NCBI GenBank assembly: GCA_947471745.1
Contig: CANJKZ010000084.1
Span: 1,968,501 to 2,032,500 of the forward strand
Length of the DNA stretch: 64,000 nucleotides
DNA from: Closterium sp. Naga37s-1
Taxonomy: Eukaryota; Streptophyta; Zygnematophyceae; Desmidiales; Closteriaceae
Direction: 5' to 3'
A program made the position numbers and the translations under genes. Below, piece after piece: positions 9,423-19,611 of this stretch (positions are counted from its first letter, which is position 1; the number at the start of each line of letters is the position of its first letter). Below the pieces are notes generated by a model that worked only from the letters and a program-made list of their open reading frames with translations, did not search any database and was not told the origin of the DNA.

Positions 9423-11330
9423 TCAAGCAACGTAACGCGCCTTGAAGACAGGCGGAGAACCCGGCGGCCGCTTCACCCTGAAGATCCACATGCCACTGAT
9501 GATGTTCGCCCCAGGCAGGGGAACCTCGTCGACGTAGGTGCCTGTGGACTTCCAGGAAGCCATCTCTGCGTCCATGGCTGCCTGCCACTGAGAGGAGTAG
9601 GGACCCTCTATCGCCTCTGCGTAAGAGCGCGGGGTCGGGATGTCTGGTGCATCCGGGTCTCCCTCAGGGGCAATCAGCATGGACACGAGATGAGGTACAG
9701 AAGCGGCAAAGCACTCAAACTCCTCCTGTCTGTCCTCAAGAACGTCCGTGCCAAGAGCACACTCACCCCCGACGGACGGAGGACAGACAGACGCAGACGC
9801 AGACTCAGCAACAAGACTAGTGGCGTAGTCTAGACGAAAGGCTGCAGCAAAGGCAACAAGCTCAGTAACAAGAGCAGACGCAGCAGTGGACTCAAACAAA
9901 GGGTCAGTGACAGCAGTGGCCAGAAAACGCGTGACAGCTGGACTAGCAGCAGGTAGGGAGTCAGACGCAGGGTCCGGACCGGCAAGAAGAGAGGACGCAG
10001 GAGGAGACGGCAGAGGGATACGCTGCGGAGCAGTGGAAGGACGCAAAGTCATAGAGTGAGTGCCAGGGACAGGAGGAGGACGCGGACGCGAAACACGACC
10101 AGCGCGAACAGGACGGACAGGCGACGCAGAACGAGACTCAGGCGACACAGGACGAGACTCAGGCTCACGACGCTCCGTAACACCTCTAGTCGGTCCAGAG
10201 TAAGGAGAAGGACAAGGCAGTGGAGAGGCTGGCTGGAACTGCGACTGGGACTGGACAGGCGGTGGACTCAGGAAAGGAGGAGGAGGACCAGGAGAAGGCG
10301 GGGAGCCAAGAACCTGCTGAAGAATTGGAACGTAGTACGGCCGCGGCCGCGCAGTGCCTCCAGAAACAGCAGAGACAGAACCGGTACCCTCAGCCCCAGG
10401 GTCTCCAGTCCCAGCAGCACCTCCAGTAGCTCCACCACTAGCAGCACCTCCAGCAGCTCCAGCACAAGCAGCACCTCCAGTAGCTCCAGCACCAGCAGCA
10501 CCTCCATAAGCTCCAGCAGCACCTCGACAGCGCCGAGAGTACCACCCACGAAGCTGCTGTGGAGAGAGAGGCTCCCGCCGCGACGGGACACCTAGAGCAC
10601 CTCCAGACTCAGCACTCGCAGGCTCAACACCTCCAGCAGCTCTAGCAGTTCCTCCAGCAGCTCCATCAACTCCAGCACCAGCAGCACCTCCAGCACCAGC
10701 AGCACCTCCAGAAGCTCCAGCAGCTCCAACAGCACCAGCACCAGCAGCACCTCGACAGCGCCGAGAGTACCACTCATGAAGCTGCTGTGGAGAGAGAGGC
10801 TCCCGCCGCGGCGGGACACCTAGAGCACCTCCAGACTCAGCACGCGCAGGCTCAGCACCTCCAGACACAGTACCCTCAGGCTCCACACGCCCAGGCTCAG
10901 CACCCCCAGGCTCAGCACGCCCAGACTCAGCACCCCCAGACTCAGCACCCCCAGTCCCCACACCCGCAGGCTCAGCACCCCTAGTAGCACCTGAGTCGAC
11001 AGCTACCTCAACTGGCTCGGCAGGGTCTACCTGGGACACACCTGAGGGGGCAGGACCCTGAGGGGGGAGGGGGTCTACCACGGGAGTACCTGGTGCTAGG
11101 AAGAGCAGCGGGGGGGGGGGAGAGGCAGTGCGGTAGGGAAAGAGACAGTAGTACGACACCGACTCGTCAAACGTGACGTCCTGAGAGGACAGAACACGAC
11201 GCAAGGTGGGGTGGTAGAACTGCCACCCGGGTGCATCAGGAGGGAAGCCAAGGAAGACACAGGGAACGGCACGGGAGGACAGCTTGTCCGCTGTAGTATC
11301 GCGGACAAAAGCTCGAGATTTCCCAGACAC
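9423..11330 (-). pseudogene. pol: A1 integrase C-terminus, low-complexity spacer and RT N-terminus
   Basis: This open frame (in frame from 11456, real from about 11330 after a frameshift) starts with the end of integrase (VFLGFPPDAPGW, DVTFDESVSYY). It then enters about 350 residues of Gly/Ala/Glu/Pro-rich sequence, and ends with the copia RT entry SYAEAIEGPYSSQWQAAMDAE, broken by TGA at 9423-9425 in ARYVA. The spacer holds two near-identical copies of a module ending REPLSPQQLxxWYSRR (about 10760-10801 and 10529-10571). A related module sits in the element's own gag. Spacers in copia are usually variable, but this one is unusually long and repetitive. Confidence 0.82.
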
Positions 11331-12240
11331 GGAACACGGAACGCGTCCACCGCAGAGTAGGTGTGGTCTCCGGCAAGGAGACACGAGGCTGAAGGTTGAT
11401 CTGATGCGCAGCGTACTGAACCGCGAACGGCCACAGAAAATGGGGAGAAGCCGCATGGATCATGGACGTACGAGCGTCGTCCATGACCATGCCAATGCGG
11501 CGCTCAGCAATCCCATTTTGCTGCGGGGAGGCCGGAAGCGTGAACGTCTGGCGGATGCCCTCCGAATGACAGAAGGCTCTCAGGAGGTTGGAGGAAAACT
11601 CCCCACCTCTGTCTGAGTGCAGACGCTGAACAGGAAGGTCCGAGCCGAAACTCTCACTGAGCTGGCGACGGGCACCGCGGATCCAGTCGATCAACACCTC
11701 CGGGACCTCACCCTTGCTGCGCAAGGGGAAGACTGTGGTGTAACGCGAGTAGTCGTCAACGACCAGCAGGAAGTAACGCTCGTGACCCTGTCCACGGACG
11801 CGGGCTGGGCCCCACACGTCCACGTGAAGAGTCTGCAGAGGAGCCTCAGTCGGAGGGAACGAGGAGGAGTGAGGAGCAGCGCGCTGCCGGCCCTCGACAC
11901 AAGGAACACAGGTGGGGGCAGGCCCCGGAGGAAGGGGAGGGAGGGACCTGGGGAGACCAGAGACAAGGGCACGGGAGGCCATACCTCGAAGACGAGGCAA
12001 GGAGGGGTGACCAAGGCAGTGGTGCCAAAGGAGAGTCTCGTGCGACAGAGGACGACACGAGCAGGGGGCAGACGCAGGACTAGACCTGGACGCGGCAGCA
12101 AACACCTGACTAGACACAGCTACCTGACCAGACGCAGGGACCGGAGGAGGCGCAGTAGTCAGTGTGTACAGACTCAACCCTGGCCGACGGGTGAACGTGG
12201 CCAGGTGGCGGCCCGTCCGAGAGCAAGTGCAGTGGGTCAC
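11300..12240 (-). pseudogene. pol: A1 integrase
   Basis: Visible are the GAG-pre-integrase zinc-binding pair (LLWHHCLGHPSLPRLRG and CVPCVEG) and the DDE core: LHVDVWGP, LHSDRGGEF and PASPQQNGIAER. The frame is lost near 11340 (FRVWEI), where the downstream frame takes over, so there is one indel. The enzyme would insert the cDNA copy into the genome. Confidence 0.88.
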
Positions 12241-12261
12241 ACGCTGACCTCCAGGGGTGAA

Positions 12262-13996
12262 CTAGTCAACCCACACGTCCTGGAGGTCAGCTCCACTCAC
12301 CAGGTTCGTAGAGAACGAGGGGAGGTGGAGTCCCGACAGCAAGCCCGACGGGGCCGCTGGACACGGTAGAACCGTGGAGGAGTGTGCAAGGACTAGCCCC
12401 CCTGAGGGGTCAGCAAGGGAGACCGCAACAGTCCGACTGAGCGGCGTGAGCGTGGTGCTGTCTCTAAAGAAAAAGCGCGAAGCACCAGAGTCAAGTGTGA
12501 AAGTGTGCAAGGACTCAGTAGGTGCAGTACCAGAGAGAGCAGACGCACCAGCACCTGGAGCAGCTGACGCACCAGCACCTGGAGCAGCAGACGCACTAGC
12601 ACCTAGAGCAGCAGCCTCAATGCCCGGGTCGGGCGGGACACTCAGGTAACAGTCACCCTCAGCACTATCAGCAAAAGCATACATGGCAGCAAGGATAGCA
12701 TCAAAATCTAGATCAAAGATAGGCACATTCTGCAGAAGCAGATCATGCCAGCGAGGGAGCTCAACGGCGTCAGGAAACTGGGTACGCCAAGCGTCAGTCA
12801 AGCGACCGAAGCAGCACTGCGTGGTGTGTGGGAGCCCACACACCTCCCCACTACGAGTGCCGGTGCGAAGAACGTAAGTGCAGGGACCTGCACCCCCAGA
12901 CCTCCCACGCCCAGCGTACCACTCACGAAGCTGCTGAACCGACGGGGTCTCACGGGTGCGCAGCTGCTGCTGGCGCTGGCTGCCACCAAAGCCTCCACGC
13001 TGCGCGGCTGCACCTCGACCAGCACCACCGCCGCCTCCACCTCCACCACCGCTGCCGCTGCCTCCACCACCTCCGCCACTGCTGCCACCACCTCCACCGC
13101 CGCCACTGACGCCCCCACTCCCGGTACCACCCCCACCTCCACCGCCACCTCCTCCGCCGCCTCCACCTCCTCCACTGCTTCCCCCGCCGCCCCCTCCACC
13201 ACCCTTGCTCCCCTTGCCCTTGCTGTTGCGGCGTCTCCCACTAGGGGCAGACGCAGCTCCGACCTCCTCAGTGCCAACGAGGTCGACAGCAGCAGCAGAA
13301 GCAACAGAGGGGAGAAGGGGGACAGGGGAACACCCCTCAAAGAAGGGGGTGCGACGGTCGCCGCGAGAAGCACCTACAGCTAAGATACTCTTCTCAGCTG
13401 CAGAAAGGCGCTCCTCTAGCAGGTCGACAGTCAGCTCGGTGGGGCAAAGGGAGAGAAAGTGGTCCCTGACTTATGAGAGGGAGTCAGGGAGGCGGGTGAC
13501 TAGGTAGTAAAGGGTGATGTACATGGGGGGGGGGGTTCTTGGCACAGAATTCAGTGGGAAGGGCAGCGCGGTAGCGGGCGTCACTAGTGCGAAGGTGAGC
13601 AACTAGGTCAGCAACTGTGGCAAAGGTGGCAAGGTCAGGGAAAAGGTACGGCAGCATGAGGCGGCTGAGGGCAGCAGTGGCAGGGGAGGAGTAGCGTGCA
13701 ACTACAGCGTCGTACAAAGACTGAGCAGTCTTGTACTGGCCAAAGTGTGCGCGCTCAGCAGGCAGCAGGTGACTACGAACAGCAAGACGAGCAACAGCGT
13801 CACGAGTGGTCCACTGCGAGCGAACAGTGCTGTCAGCAGTGGCAGCAGGAGCAGTGGAAACACCGGACGTGTGATCGAAAAGGGATACCCCATCCCTAGA
13901 ATCACACTGAAGAAAGAGCTGTAGGTCGTCAACCCACACGTTTAAGTCAACTGCACGTCCCTCAGCATCAAAGGTGAGAACGGTAGGACTAGCCAT
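12262..13996 (-). pseudogene. gag: A1 gag and protease
   Basis: Gag starts MASPTVLTFDAEGR at 13996 and carries the copia capsid region (WVDDLQLFL, TAQSLYDAVVARYSS, YLFPDLATFATV). The frame breaks at an 11-base G run at 13525-13535. It then passes a polyglycine tract (about 13010-13200), an SPQQLREW-like module (VQQLREWYAGR) and a reduced zinc knuckle (CGLPHTTQCCF, first Cys absent). After it comes conserved DLDFDAILAAMYAF and the protease active site DSGAS (TLDSGASRFFF). The A4 copy shows the same order. Confidence 0.82.
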
Positions 13997-14099
13997 AGCA
14001 GCAGTAGGAGCAGTAGCAAGAGTAGCAGCAGTAGCAGCAGTAGCAGCAGTAGCAGCAGTAGAAGCAGTAGCAGCAGGGCAGTGCAAGGCAGTGCTGCTC

Positions 14100-14790
14100 G
14101 GTAGGGCAGTGCGGCTCGGTGGGGGCGGCGCGGCGCGGCTCGGCTGGGCGGCGCGGCTCGGCTGGGCGGCGCGGCTCAGCTGGGCGGCGCGGCTCGGCTT
14201 ACCAGAGACGGGTGCAGGGGCGGGCCGTGACTGCAGGGGCCGCGCCAGTAGGGGCCGGCAGGGGCTCGTCAGCAGGGGCCGGCAGGGGCGCGCCAGTAGG
14301 GGCGCGTCAGCAGGGGCCGGCAGAGGCGCGTCAGCAGGGGCCGGCAGGGGCGCGCCAGCAGGGGCGCGTCAGCAGGGGCCGGCAGAGGCGCGCCAGCAGG
14401 GGCCGGCAGGGGCTCGTCAGCAAGGGCCGGCAGGGGCGCGCCAACAGGGGCCGGCAGAGGCGCGTCAGCAGGGGCCGGCAGGAGCGCGCCAGCAGGGGCG
14501 CGTCAGCAGGGGCCGGAAGGGGCCGCGAAGAGCCGCTTAAGGGGCCGCGAAGGGCCGCTAAGGGGCCGCGAAGAGCCTCGGAGAGGGCCGCGAAGGGCCG
14601 TGAAGGGGCCGCGAAGGGCCGTGAAGGGCCGCGAAGGGCCGCGAAGGGGCCTCGAAGGGCCGCACAAGGGGCCGCGAAGGGCCGCGAGGGGCCGCGAAAG
14701 GCAGCGAAAGGGGCCGCGAAGGGCCATGAAAGGTGGGGGGGGGCTCGAAGGGCCTCGAAGGGCAGGCGCACGGGGCGCAGCTAGGACAAA
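14100..14790. repeat. A1 leader: GC-rich minisatellite between primer-binding site and gag
   Basis: Two tandem arrays follow each other: a roughly 18-24-bp unit around cagcaggggccggcagggg (14220-14520) and a roughly 11-17-bp unit around gggccgcgaagggcc (14520-14740). Reading frames over it on either strand (Arg/Gly-rich or Pro/Arg-rich) are by-products of the repeat. The other A-family copies have a leader of different repeat sequence at the same position. Confidence 0.9.
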
Positions 14791-14870
14791 CGCGAAGCGC
14801 GCTTCGGGCAGGTAAGGAAAAAAAAAAATCATAGTGGTGGGCCCTTAAAAAAAACAGTCCCACTAGGGAA

Positions 14871-14884
14871 CCTGCTCTATACCA
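14871..14884 (-). other. A1 primer-binding site
   Basis: Minus strand TGGTATAGAGCAGG directly follows the LTR. It resembles the initiator tRNA-Met site TGGTATCAGAGC with a changed or shifted centre. A2 (TGGTTTCAGAGC) and A4 (TGGTTTCATTGC) have related variants. Confidence 0.7.
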
Positions 14885-15014
14885 TGTGAGAATAATGAGA
14901 GGAATGAATGAACTAGAAAGGAGGTGGGTACAAGTAGCAAACACAAAAGTGTTGTACCCTCTAAGAATTACCCCACTACAGCCTAAAGAGACTATAGCAT
15001 ATGTAAGTTTGACA
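14885..15014 (-). repeat. A1 5' LTR
   Basis: 130 bp, plus-strand termini TGTGAGAATAATG and GTTTGACA; nearly identical to the LTR at 7690-7832. Confidence 0.92.
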
Positions 15015-15650
15015 CACACGTGCTCATGTGCGCGCACCTACTTCGCAAGTGCAAGGTGACGGTAATGACATGCACCGCCACGCACATTGCGCAGGTGCCA
15101 AGTCGACCACATGTCGACGGTTGCACGTGAGGAGTCCTGTTGACCAAGTGCCACCGAACCGCAGGTCGACATTGCCAATCGATCTGGGCGACAGTCGCGA
15201 ACCTCGTCGTCCGGGTAACCAGGCCAACCAGGCAACCATGTCGACCAGGCGTGTCATTCCAGGCCCGTTGACCGCCCAGGTCGACGACCACCACATGTCG
15301 ACCTCACCAGGTCGACCATTCCCCTGGTCGACCAACTCCAGGTCGACAATCCACCTGGTCGACCAACTCTAGGCCGACCAGTACACCTGTCAGCCGACCA
15401 CACCTAGTCGGCTTCCCCTGGTCGGCGTCACCCAAGTCGACGCCCTCCACTAGTCGACCTCCCAAGTCGACCAGCCTAAGTTGGCGCCCTCCCAAAGTGG
15501 GCACCCTTGCAGTGGCCCTTATGCTAGTCAACAAGGCCCGTCGACCAACTCGACCACTGTTGCAGGTCGGCTGCACTCCTCACACCCGACCCCGAGGTCG
15601 GCTCCGCCCAAGCGAGGACGGGGCCAACAACAACTCCTGATGACAGATAG

Positions 15651-15840
15651 GGTGGTGGGCATGCACATCGTGGAGCCGAGTGCAGGCGAGCTGATCATGG
15701 AGTGCGTGGTGGGCGTGGTGGGCAAGGTGTATGGCGCGAGCAGTGAGGACATTGCGCACATGAGCCATGGTCACCCAACGCTCAGTGAGGCGGTGAAGGA
15801 GGCTGCACCCGCCACGTACAGCAAGCCCATCCACATTTGA
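15651..15840 (+). pseudogene. Last LPD coding segment (dimerisation domain)
   Basis: Directly after the second GATAG the frame continues VVGMHIVEPSAGELIME and ends ATYSKPIHI with TGA. It has the SSEDIA motif and the conserved catalytic HPT...E. The frame joins 7373 to 15651 without loss or gain of a base, which identifies this as one exon split by the insertion rather than a separate exon. Confidence 0.9.
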
Positions 15841-17390
15841 TGCAGTTTGCGCATGTTCAGTAAGTGAGTCATATTTGATTTGCACGTCATCCCTTGCCCC
15901 TGTGTGAAGCAACCACATTTTGGCAGGGGTTGCAGCAGCACTCACTGCGTGAACAAGGACAATAGTTTAGTGTGTTTCCTGTTGGTGCATATTGTACATA
16001 TGCGTTCATGAGGGCTGGCCTACATGCACTGATTGGCTGATTGTTAACTAGTTCGGACATTACATGTGCTGGTATCAAGCTGCTTTGCTTCTCGTTCATC
16101 AATATGCAATCATAATATTCTCATGCAAACTCCGTTCTTGATTGTTATATTTTTTAGTATGCTACAACCACCACATGGGTCAAACAAGAATTAGGCCTAC
16201 AGTAAGCTCTATTGCTGCTCCATAGCAGTGCCTGTGCTAGGATTTTGGGCATCCTGAGCCCTCAGGGCAATTTTTGAAAAATCTCAAGAATGCCCTGATT
16301 TTTCAGGGCAAAATTGTATGGCCATCCTGAAATTTCAGGGCACCAACAGGAGTTCATTCTGATCTCTCAGGGCAAAAAAATCACAAGACATGAGAGAGGT
16401 GGAGGGGAAGGCATGATATGAGCGGGAAGCCCGGTGCGTGCATAGTACGGTATGACGAGGAAGCGGCAAAATCCTCGGGAGGAGGCAAACCAGTACACAC
16501 ACCCCCCCGCCCCTTCCCACCTCTTCCCCATCCCCCCCACACCCCTTCCCCTTCTGCATATGCGTCAGGGCAGTCCTCGACCTTCGTCCTGATGCTTCAG
16601 TGCAAGATCTCACGGACTTCCTGAAATTTCAGGGCTCAACGCGAATATTATCCTGAAGTCACAGGGTAAAATATACCATCATCCTGAAATTGCAGGGAAA
16701 ACTCCTAACACTATCCTAAAATCAGGGTAGTCATGATGTTTTACCCTGATATAGTGGGGCCTGCTCCATAGCAACCTGCCTGCCTACCAATAACAAGTTA
16801 CCCCTATTCAGTTAAAGCTGCAGTCTACATACTTCAAGCGGGAGGCCTGAGTATATCACTTGAAAACAGGGTGACCAGTTTTTGGACTCAACTCCCTTTC
16901 CTGCAAAGCTAACGGTTGAGGGGGGTGGAGAGAGGGGGTTCGGGCTCTTTCCTCCCAAAACCGAACTCCCCAGGTTGTTTCCCGCCCTTCCGCACACCCT
17001 TCCCCCAAACCATGCGTCAGCACGAAATTGGGCTGGATTCGCGTTTCCTGTCTGAGTTCGTTGTTGCGGTGTTTCTGAACATGCTGAATTCGTCCTCCAA
17101 TCAGGCCGCACGAAACGGTGGGCATAAAAAATACCCCCAAAAAACACCACTTTGAATGTATACTGCCGCTTTAAGTCACCGTTCACATGTCAAGGTAGTT
17201 AGAATGCCAGTGTTCAATCAGCAAGAACAGTGACAGAAATAACGTGGACCACGATGATGGTACGTGGTGGCGGCTGATCACGTGCCCGTCACCCCGGAGG
17301 TAGCACGGCTGGTCACGAGGAGGAAGGAGAGGTAGCTGTGGACAAGCAGCTATTGGAGGCCCATAAGAGGGAGACGGCACCTGCTGTCCC
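15841..17390. other. Non-coding stretch after the LPD gene
   Basis: The first 300 bp are AT-rich and may be 3' UTR and downstream sequence. From about 16240 to 16760 lies a cluster of short palindromes (separate entry). From 16800 to 17390 there is no recognised coding sequence; short reading frames on both strands have no family features. Confidence 0.6.
16240..16760. repeat. Cluster of CCTGAAATTTCAGGG-type imperfect palindromes
   Basis: At least eight copies of a CCTGA-N-TCAGGG half-palindrome or full palindrome are seen, for example near 16247, 16288, 16325, 16358, 16621, 16653 and 16683, often followed by caaaa. Neighbouring copies are about 30-45 bp apart, with a C-rich unrelated stretch around 16490-16560 between two groups. 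The array may be the subterminal part of a DNA transposon or MITE, but no terminal repeats or TSD could be fixed. Confidence 0.6.
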
Positions 17391-17420
17391 TGTCAAAACA
17401 TATATATGTTATGCATATAG

Positions 17421-17559
17421 TGTTAGAATCAGGAACGGAATGAAACAGAGAAGAGGGGTTTCACTAGCAAGCAGTTGAGTACATATAGGAAACCCTAGAT
17501 TGGGCTGTACTCACTATTGAGTACCCCACTGCAGGCTAGACAAATATAACACTCTGACA
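17421..17559 (-). repeat. N1 3' LTR
   Basis: TGTTAGAATCAGG to CACTCTGACA on the plus strand; one difference from the other LTR. Confidence 0.92.
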
Positions 17560-18810
17560 CACCCCCATAGCCAAAGTGGGGTGTAATCAGCACAACAAGC
17601 AAAGCAAAACAAAAAACAAGCTCAGGGTGGATCACAATGTCACCACACATTCTGAGCACAAGTACAAGAAGCAACAGTTTATAGTTCACAAATATAAGCA
17701 AAGCTAGAAGCAGTCACAGACAGTAAGTGAGGAGGAGGGACTGTGAGAGGAGAGGAGATAGGAGACGACGGTTGAAGCTGCAGAAACACGGGCAACAGGA
17801 GCGGCGCGCACTGTGGCTACCGGAGATTGTAGCCTCCGGACTACTGGAGTAACTGGCTCCGCGGCTAACTCTGAGCGGCAAGAGCAACGGACTCATGGGT
17901 GACTGGCGCAGCAGGCTCGCTGAGCTACCGGAGATTGTAGCCTCCGGACTACTGGCGCTGCTGGCGACACGACGGCTGCCTCCGCCCAACCTCCCTCTAA
18001 CTGTCTCACCCCCCTTTCACCCACCCCCTGTTGCACCTCTAGCACTACTCACACTCCACCCCCTAGCACCACTCCTTCGGCTCCCACACACCCACCCCCC
18101 TCAGCGGCAGCTGCAGCAGTGGGAGACGGAGGAGGAGGAGGAGCAGGGGAGGCCGCACACACCCATCACCCCCATACTCGCCACCCCCAAACCCCAACAC
18201 AGGGCAGGGCCGCAGCAAGGGCGGCAGCAAGGCAGGGCCGCAGCGGGGGCGGCAGCAGGGCAGGGCCGCGACTAAGCAGGGCCAGGCAGGGCAGGGCCGG
18301 GACAGGGCAGGGGCAGGACGGCAGGGCAGGGCAGGGCCGCGACGAAGACGGGAGGGGCCGACGCGCGGCCCCCCAGGGCGCCGTAACGGGCGACAGAAGG
18401 GGCGACGCGCGGCCCCCCCCCCAGGTCGCCCCTCCCGTCGCCTGTCGAGGCGACCTGAGGGGGCCGCGCGCGGGAAGGGGGGGAGGGGTGGTGCGCGGGC
18501 CCCCGGTGCGCCGCGACAGGCGACAAAACCGCCACACGCCTCGGGGCGCACAACGGGCAGGGCACCGTCGCGCGCCACGGGGAGCACGACGGGCAGGCAG
18601 GGCGTCGCGCGCTCTGCAGGGCGGCGCGATGGGCAGAAAACCGCCGCGCGCCACTAGCGCGCGGGAAGAAAAAATGCCGCGCGCCACGAGCGCGTGGCAG
18701 GCAGAAAAACAGCGCGCGCCCGAGGCACGCGATAGGCAGGACAGCAGCGGAAGATAATGGTGGGCCCATGCACAGGATCGACCCAGAAGGGTTGACCTGC
18801 TCTGAGAGCA

Positions 18811-18949
18811 TGTTAGAATCAGGAACGGAATGAAACAGAGAAGAGGGGTTTCACTAGCAAGCAGTTGAGTACATATAGGAAACCCTAGATTGGGCTGTAC
18901 TCACTATTGAGTACCCCACTGCAGGCTAGACAAATATAACATTCTGACA
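18811..18949 (-). repeat. N1 5' LTR
   Basis: TGTTAGAATCAGG to CATTCTGACA on the plus strand. Confidence 0.92.
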
Positions 18950-19048
18950 TATAGGCTGTAGTGGGTCATGCCTTACAGGGTACAACCCAGTTAGGGTTAT
19001 GTATCCTTTCTACTCAATACAATCATTCCTGCTCGCTAGATTCTGACA

Positions 19049-19060
19049 TGGTTTCAGAGC
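19049..19060 (+). other. A2 primer-binding site
   Basis: TGGTTTCAGAGC immediately follows the LTR end ATTCTGACA; it is one base from the initiator tRNA-Met type. Confidence 0.8.
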
Positions 19061-19079
19061 ACGTAGCTCCCTAGGACCA

Positions 19080-19611
19080 TTTATTTTTTTAGGGCCAACC
19101 GTTCGTTCTACCGTGCCCGTTTTTCTGCCCTGCCCCTAATGATCGCAACCCGGCCGCCCGCTAGAGCCGCCCTGCCCTGTCTCTCTGCCCCACACGCTGC
19201 CAGCGCGCTGAACAAGGCGCTACCTGCACGTCCAGCTGCCCGCGACCTGCCCGCGCATGCGCTGCCCGTGCCCCGCGTGCTCTTCTGCCCGCGCCCCGCG
19301 CGTCCTCATGACCTGCAGCCAACGTGCGCCTCTGCTGCCCGCGTCGCCTGTTGCCCGCGTGCGCCCTGCTGCCCCCGCGCGCTCTGCTGTCAGCGTGCCC
19401 TGCTGCCCATGTGCCCTGCGCGCCCTGCTGCCCAGTGCCCCGCGCGCCCTGCAGCCCGCGTCGCCTGCTGCCCGCGCGCGCTCTGCTGCCAGCGCACCCT
19501 GCTGCCCCGCGTCCCTCTCGCCCCGCTGCCCGTGCGCCCTGCGCACCCTGCTGCCCCGCGCCCCGCACGCCATGCTGCCCGCGCGCTGCCCTAGCCGCTC
19601 GCGCACTGCCC
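19080..19611. repeat. A2 GC-rich leader
   Basis: Degenerate tandem sequence built on ctgcccgcgcgccctgctgcc, between primer-binding site and gag, as in A1 and A4. It ends at the TGCCC target (19607-19611) of B2 and resumes at 26846. Confidence 0.85.

Larger units (their letters stand above)
7690..15014 (-). mobile_element. A1: complete Ty1/copia element of the A family
   Basis: The element is 7325 bp with short LTRs (143 and 130 bp) and TSD CACAC at 7685-7689 and 15015-15019. Order on the minus strand is LTR, primer-binding site, GC-rich leader, gag, protease, integrase, Gly/Ala/Pro-rich spacer, RT, RNase H, polypurine tract and LTR. Integrase before RT defines Ty1/copia. The two LTRs differ by three substitutions and one 13-bp tandem duplication, so this is a fairly recent insertion. 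Frameshifts and nonsense codons make it non-autonomous now. The empty target is preserved in related LTRs at 39758-39762 and 46207-46211. Confidence 0.93.
7374..15645 (-). repeat. Solo LTR of the B copia family inside the LPD exon (itself split by A1)
   Basis: On the plus strand it starts TGCGGAGATAACTC and ends CTCCTGATGACA. Net of the nested A1 element and its duplicated CACAC it is about 940 bp, matching the B1 LTRs (964 and 970 bp) in inverse orientation. The TSD GATAG flanks it at 7369-7373 and 15646-15650. No internal B sequence is present, so the copy is a solo LTR, normally the product of LTR-LTR recombination. The part at 15100-15600 carries the family's array of GTCGAC-containing motifs. 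Confidence 0.9.
5207..15840 (+). pseudogene. Dihydrolipoyl dehydrogenase (E3/LPD) gene, disrupted by an LTR insertion
   Basis: The product would be the FAD- and NAD-dependent E3 subunit of mitochondrial pyruvate, 2-oxoglutarate and branched-chain dehydrogenases and of the glycine cleavage system. Coding pieces are 5207-5275, 6298-7373 and 15651-15840. The middle piece holds the FAD/NAD domains: VATGSD, the second Rossmann motif GGGAIG (6691-6708) and AIGDVIPGPMLAHKAE (about 7081-7130). The last piece holds the dimer interface with the catalytic His-Pro-Thr...Glu (GHPTLSE, about 15769) and stops at 15838-15840. Codon 7357-7359 is TAG where the family usually has Glu or Asp. Bases 7374-15650 are an inserted solo LTR, its nested copia and one copy of the GATAG duplication. 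Without them the frame runs on exactly. An N-terminal part is not securely found. The locus is probably dead, unless an intact allele exists. Confidence 0.85.
17421..18949 (-). mobile_element. N1: non-autonomous LTR element related to the A family
   Basis: Two 139-bp LTRs (17421-17559 and 18811-18949) differ by one base and are flanked by TATAG (17416-17420 and 18950-18954). The 1.25-kb interior has no gag or pol. The left interior matches the 3' region of A1 (cacccccatag, caagctcagggtggatcac), setting the orientation. The right interior ends in a primer-binding-site-like AGAGCAGGT. A roughly 30-bp segment (gctaccggagattgtagcc...) is repeated at about 17816 and 17925. The rest is GC-rich repeat. 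It is most likely moved by A-family proteins. Confidence 0.9.
17391..19048 (+). repeat. A2 5' LTR, interrupted by N1
   Basis: Joining 17391-17420 to 18955-19048 gives a 124-bp LTR starting TGTCAAAAC and ending ATTCTGACA. It aligns with the A4 LTR (ggctgtagtggg, gggtacaac, agttagggtta). The join carries the TATAG duplication of N1. Confidence 0.85.

Noticed and set aside
12956-13507. Pro-rich plus-strand protein
   Set aside because: It is the complement of the polyglycine tract of A1 gag.
13974-14832. Arg/Gly-rich or Pro-rich proteins over 14100-14800
   Set aside because: Artefacts of the GC-rich leader repeat of A1; no start context, motif or conservation.
15100-15600. CRISPR-like or centromere-satellite-like array of GTCGACC repeats
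   Set aside because: Spacing is irregular, there are no unique spacers of constant length, and the stretch is the U3 part of a B-family LTR.
7374-15650. The interval as a normal LPD intron
   Set aside because: It has LTR termini and a 5-bp target duplication, and no GT...AG borders at the points where the coding frame resumes.
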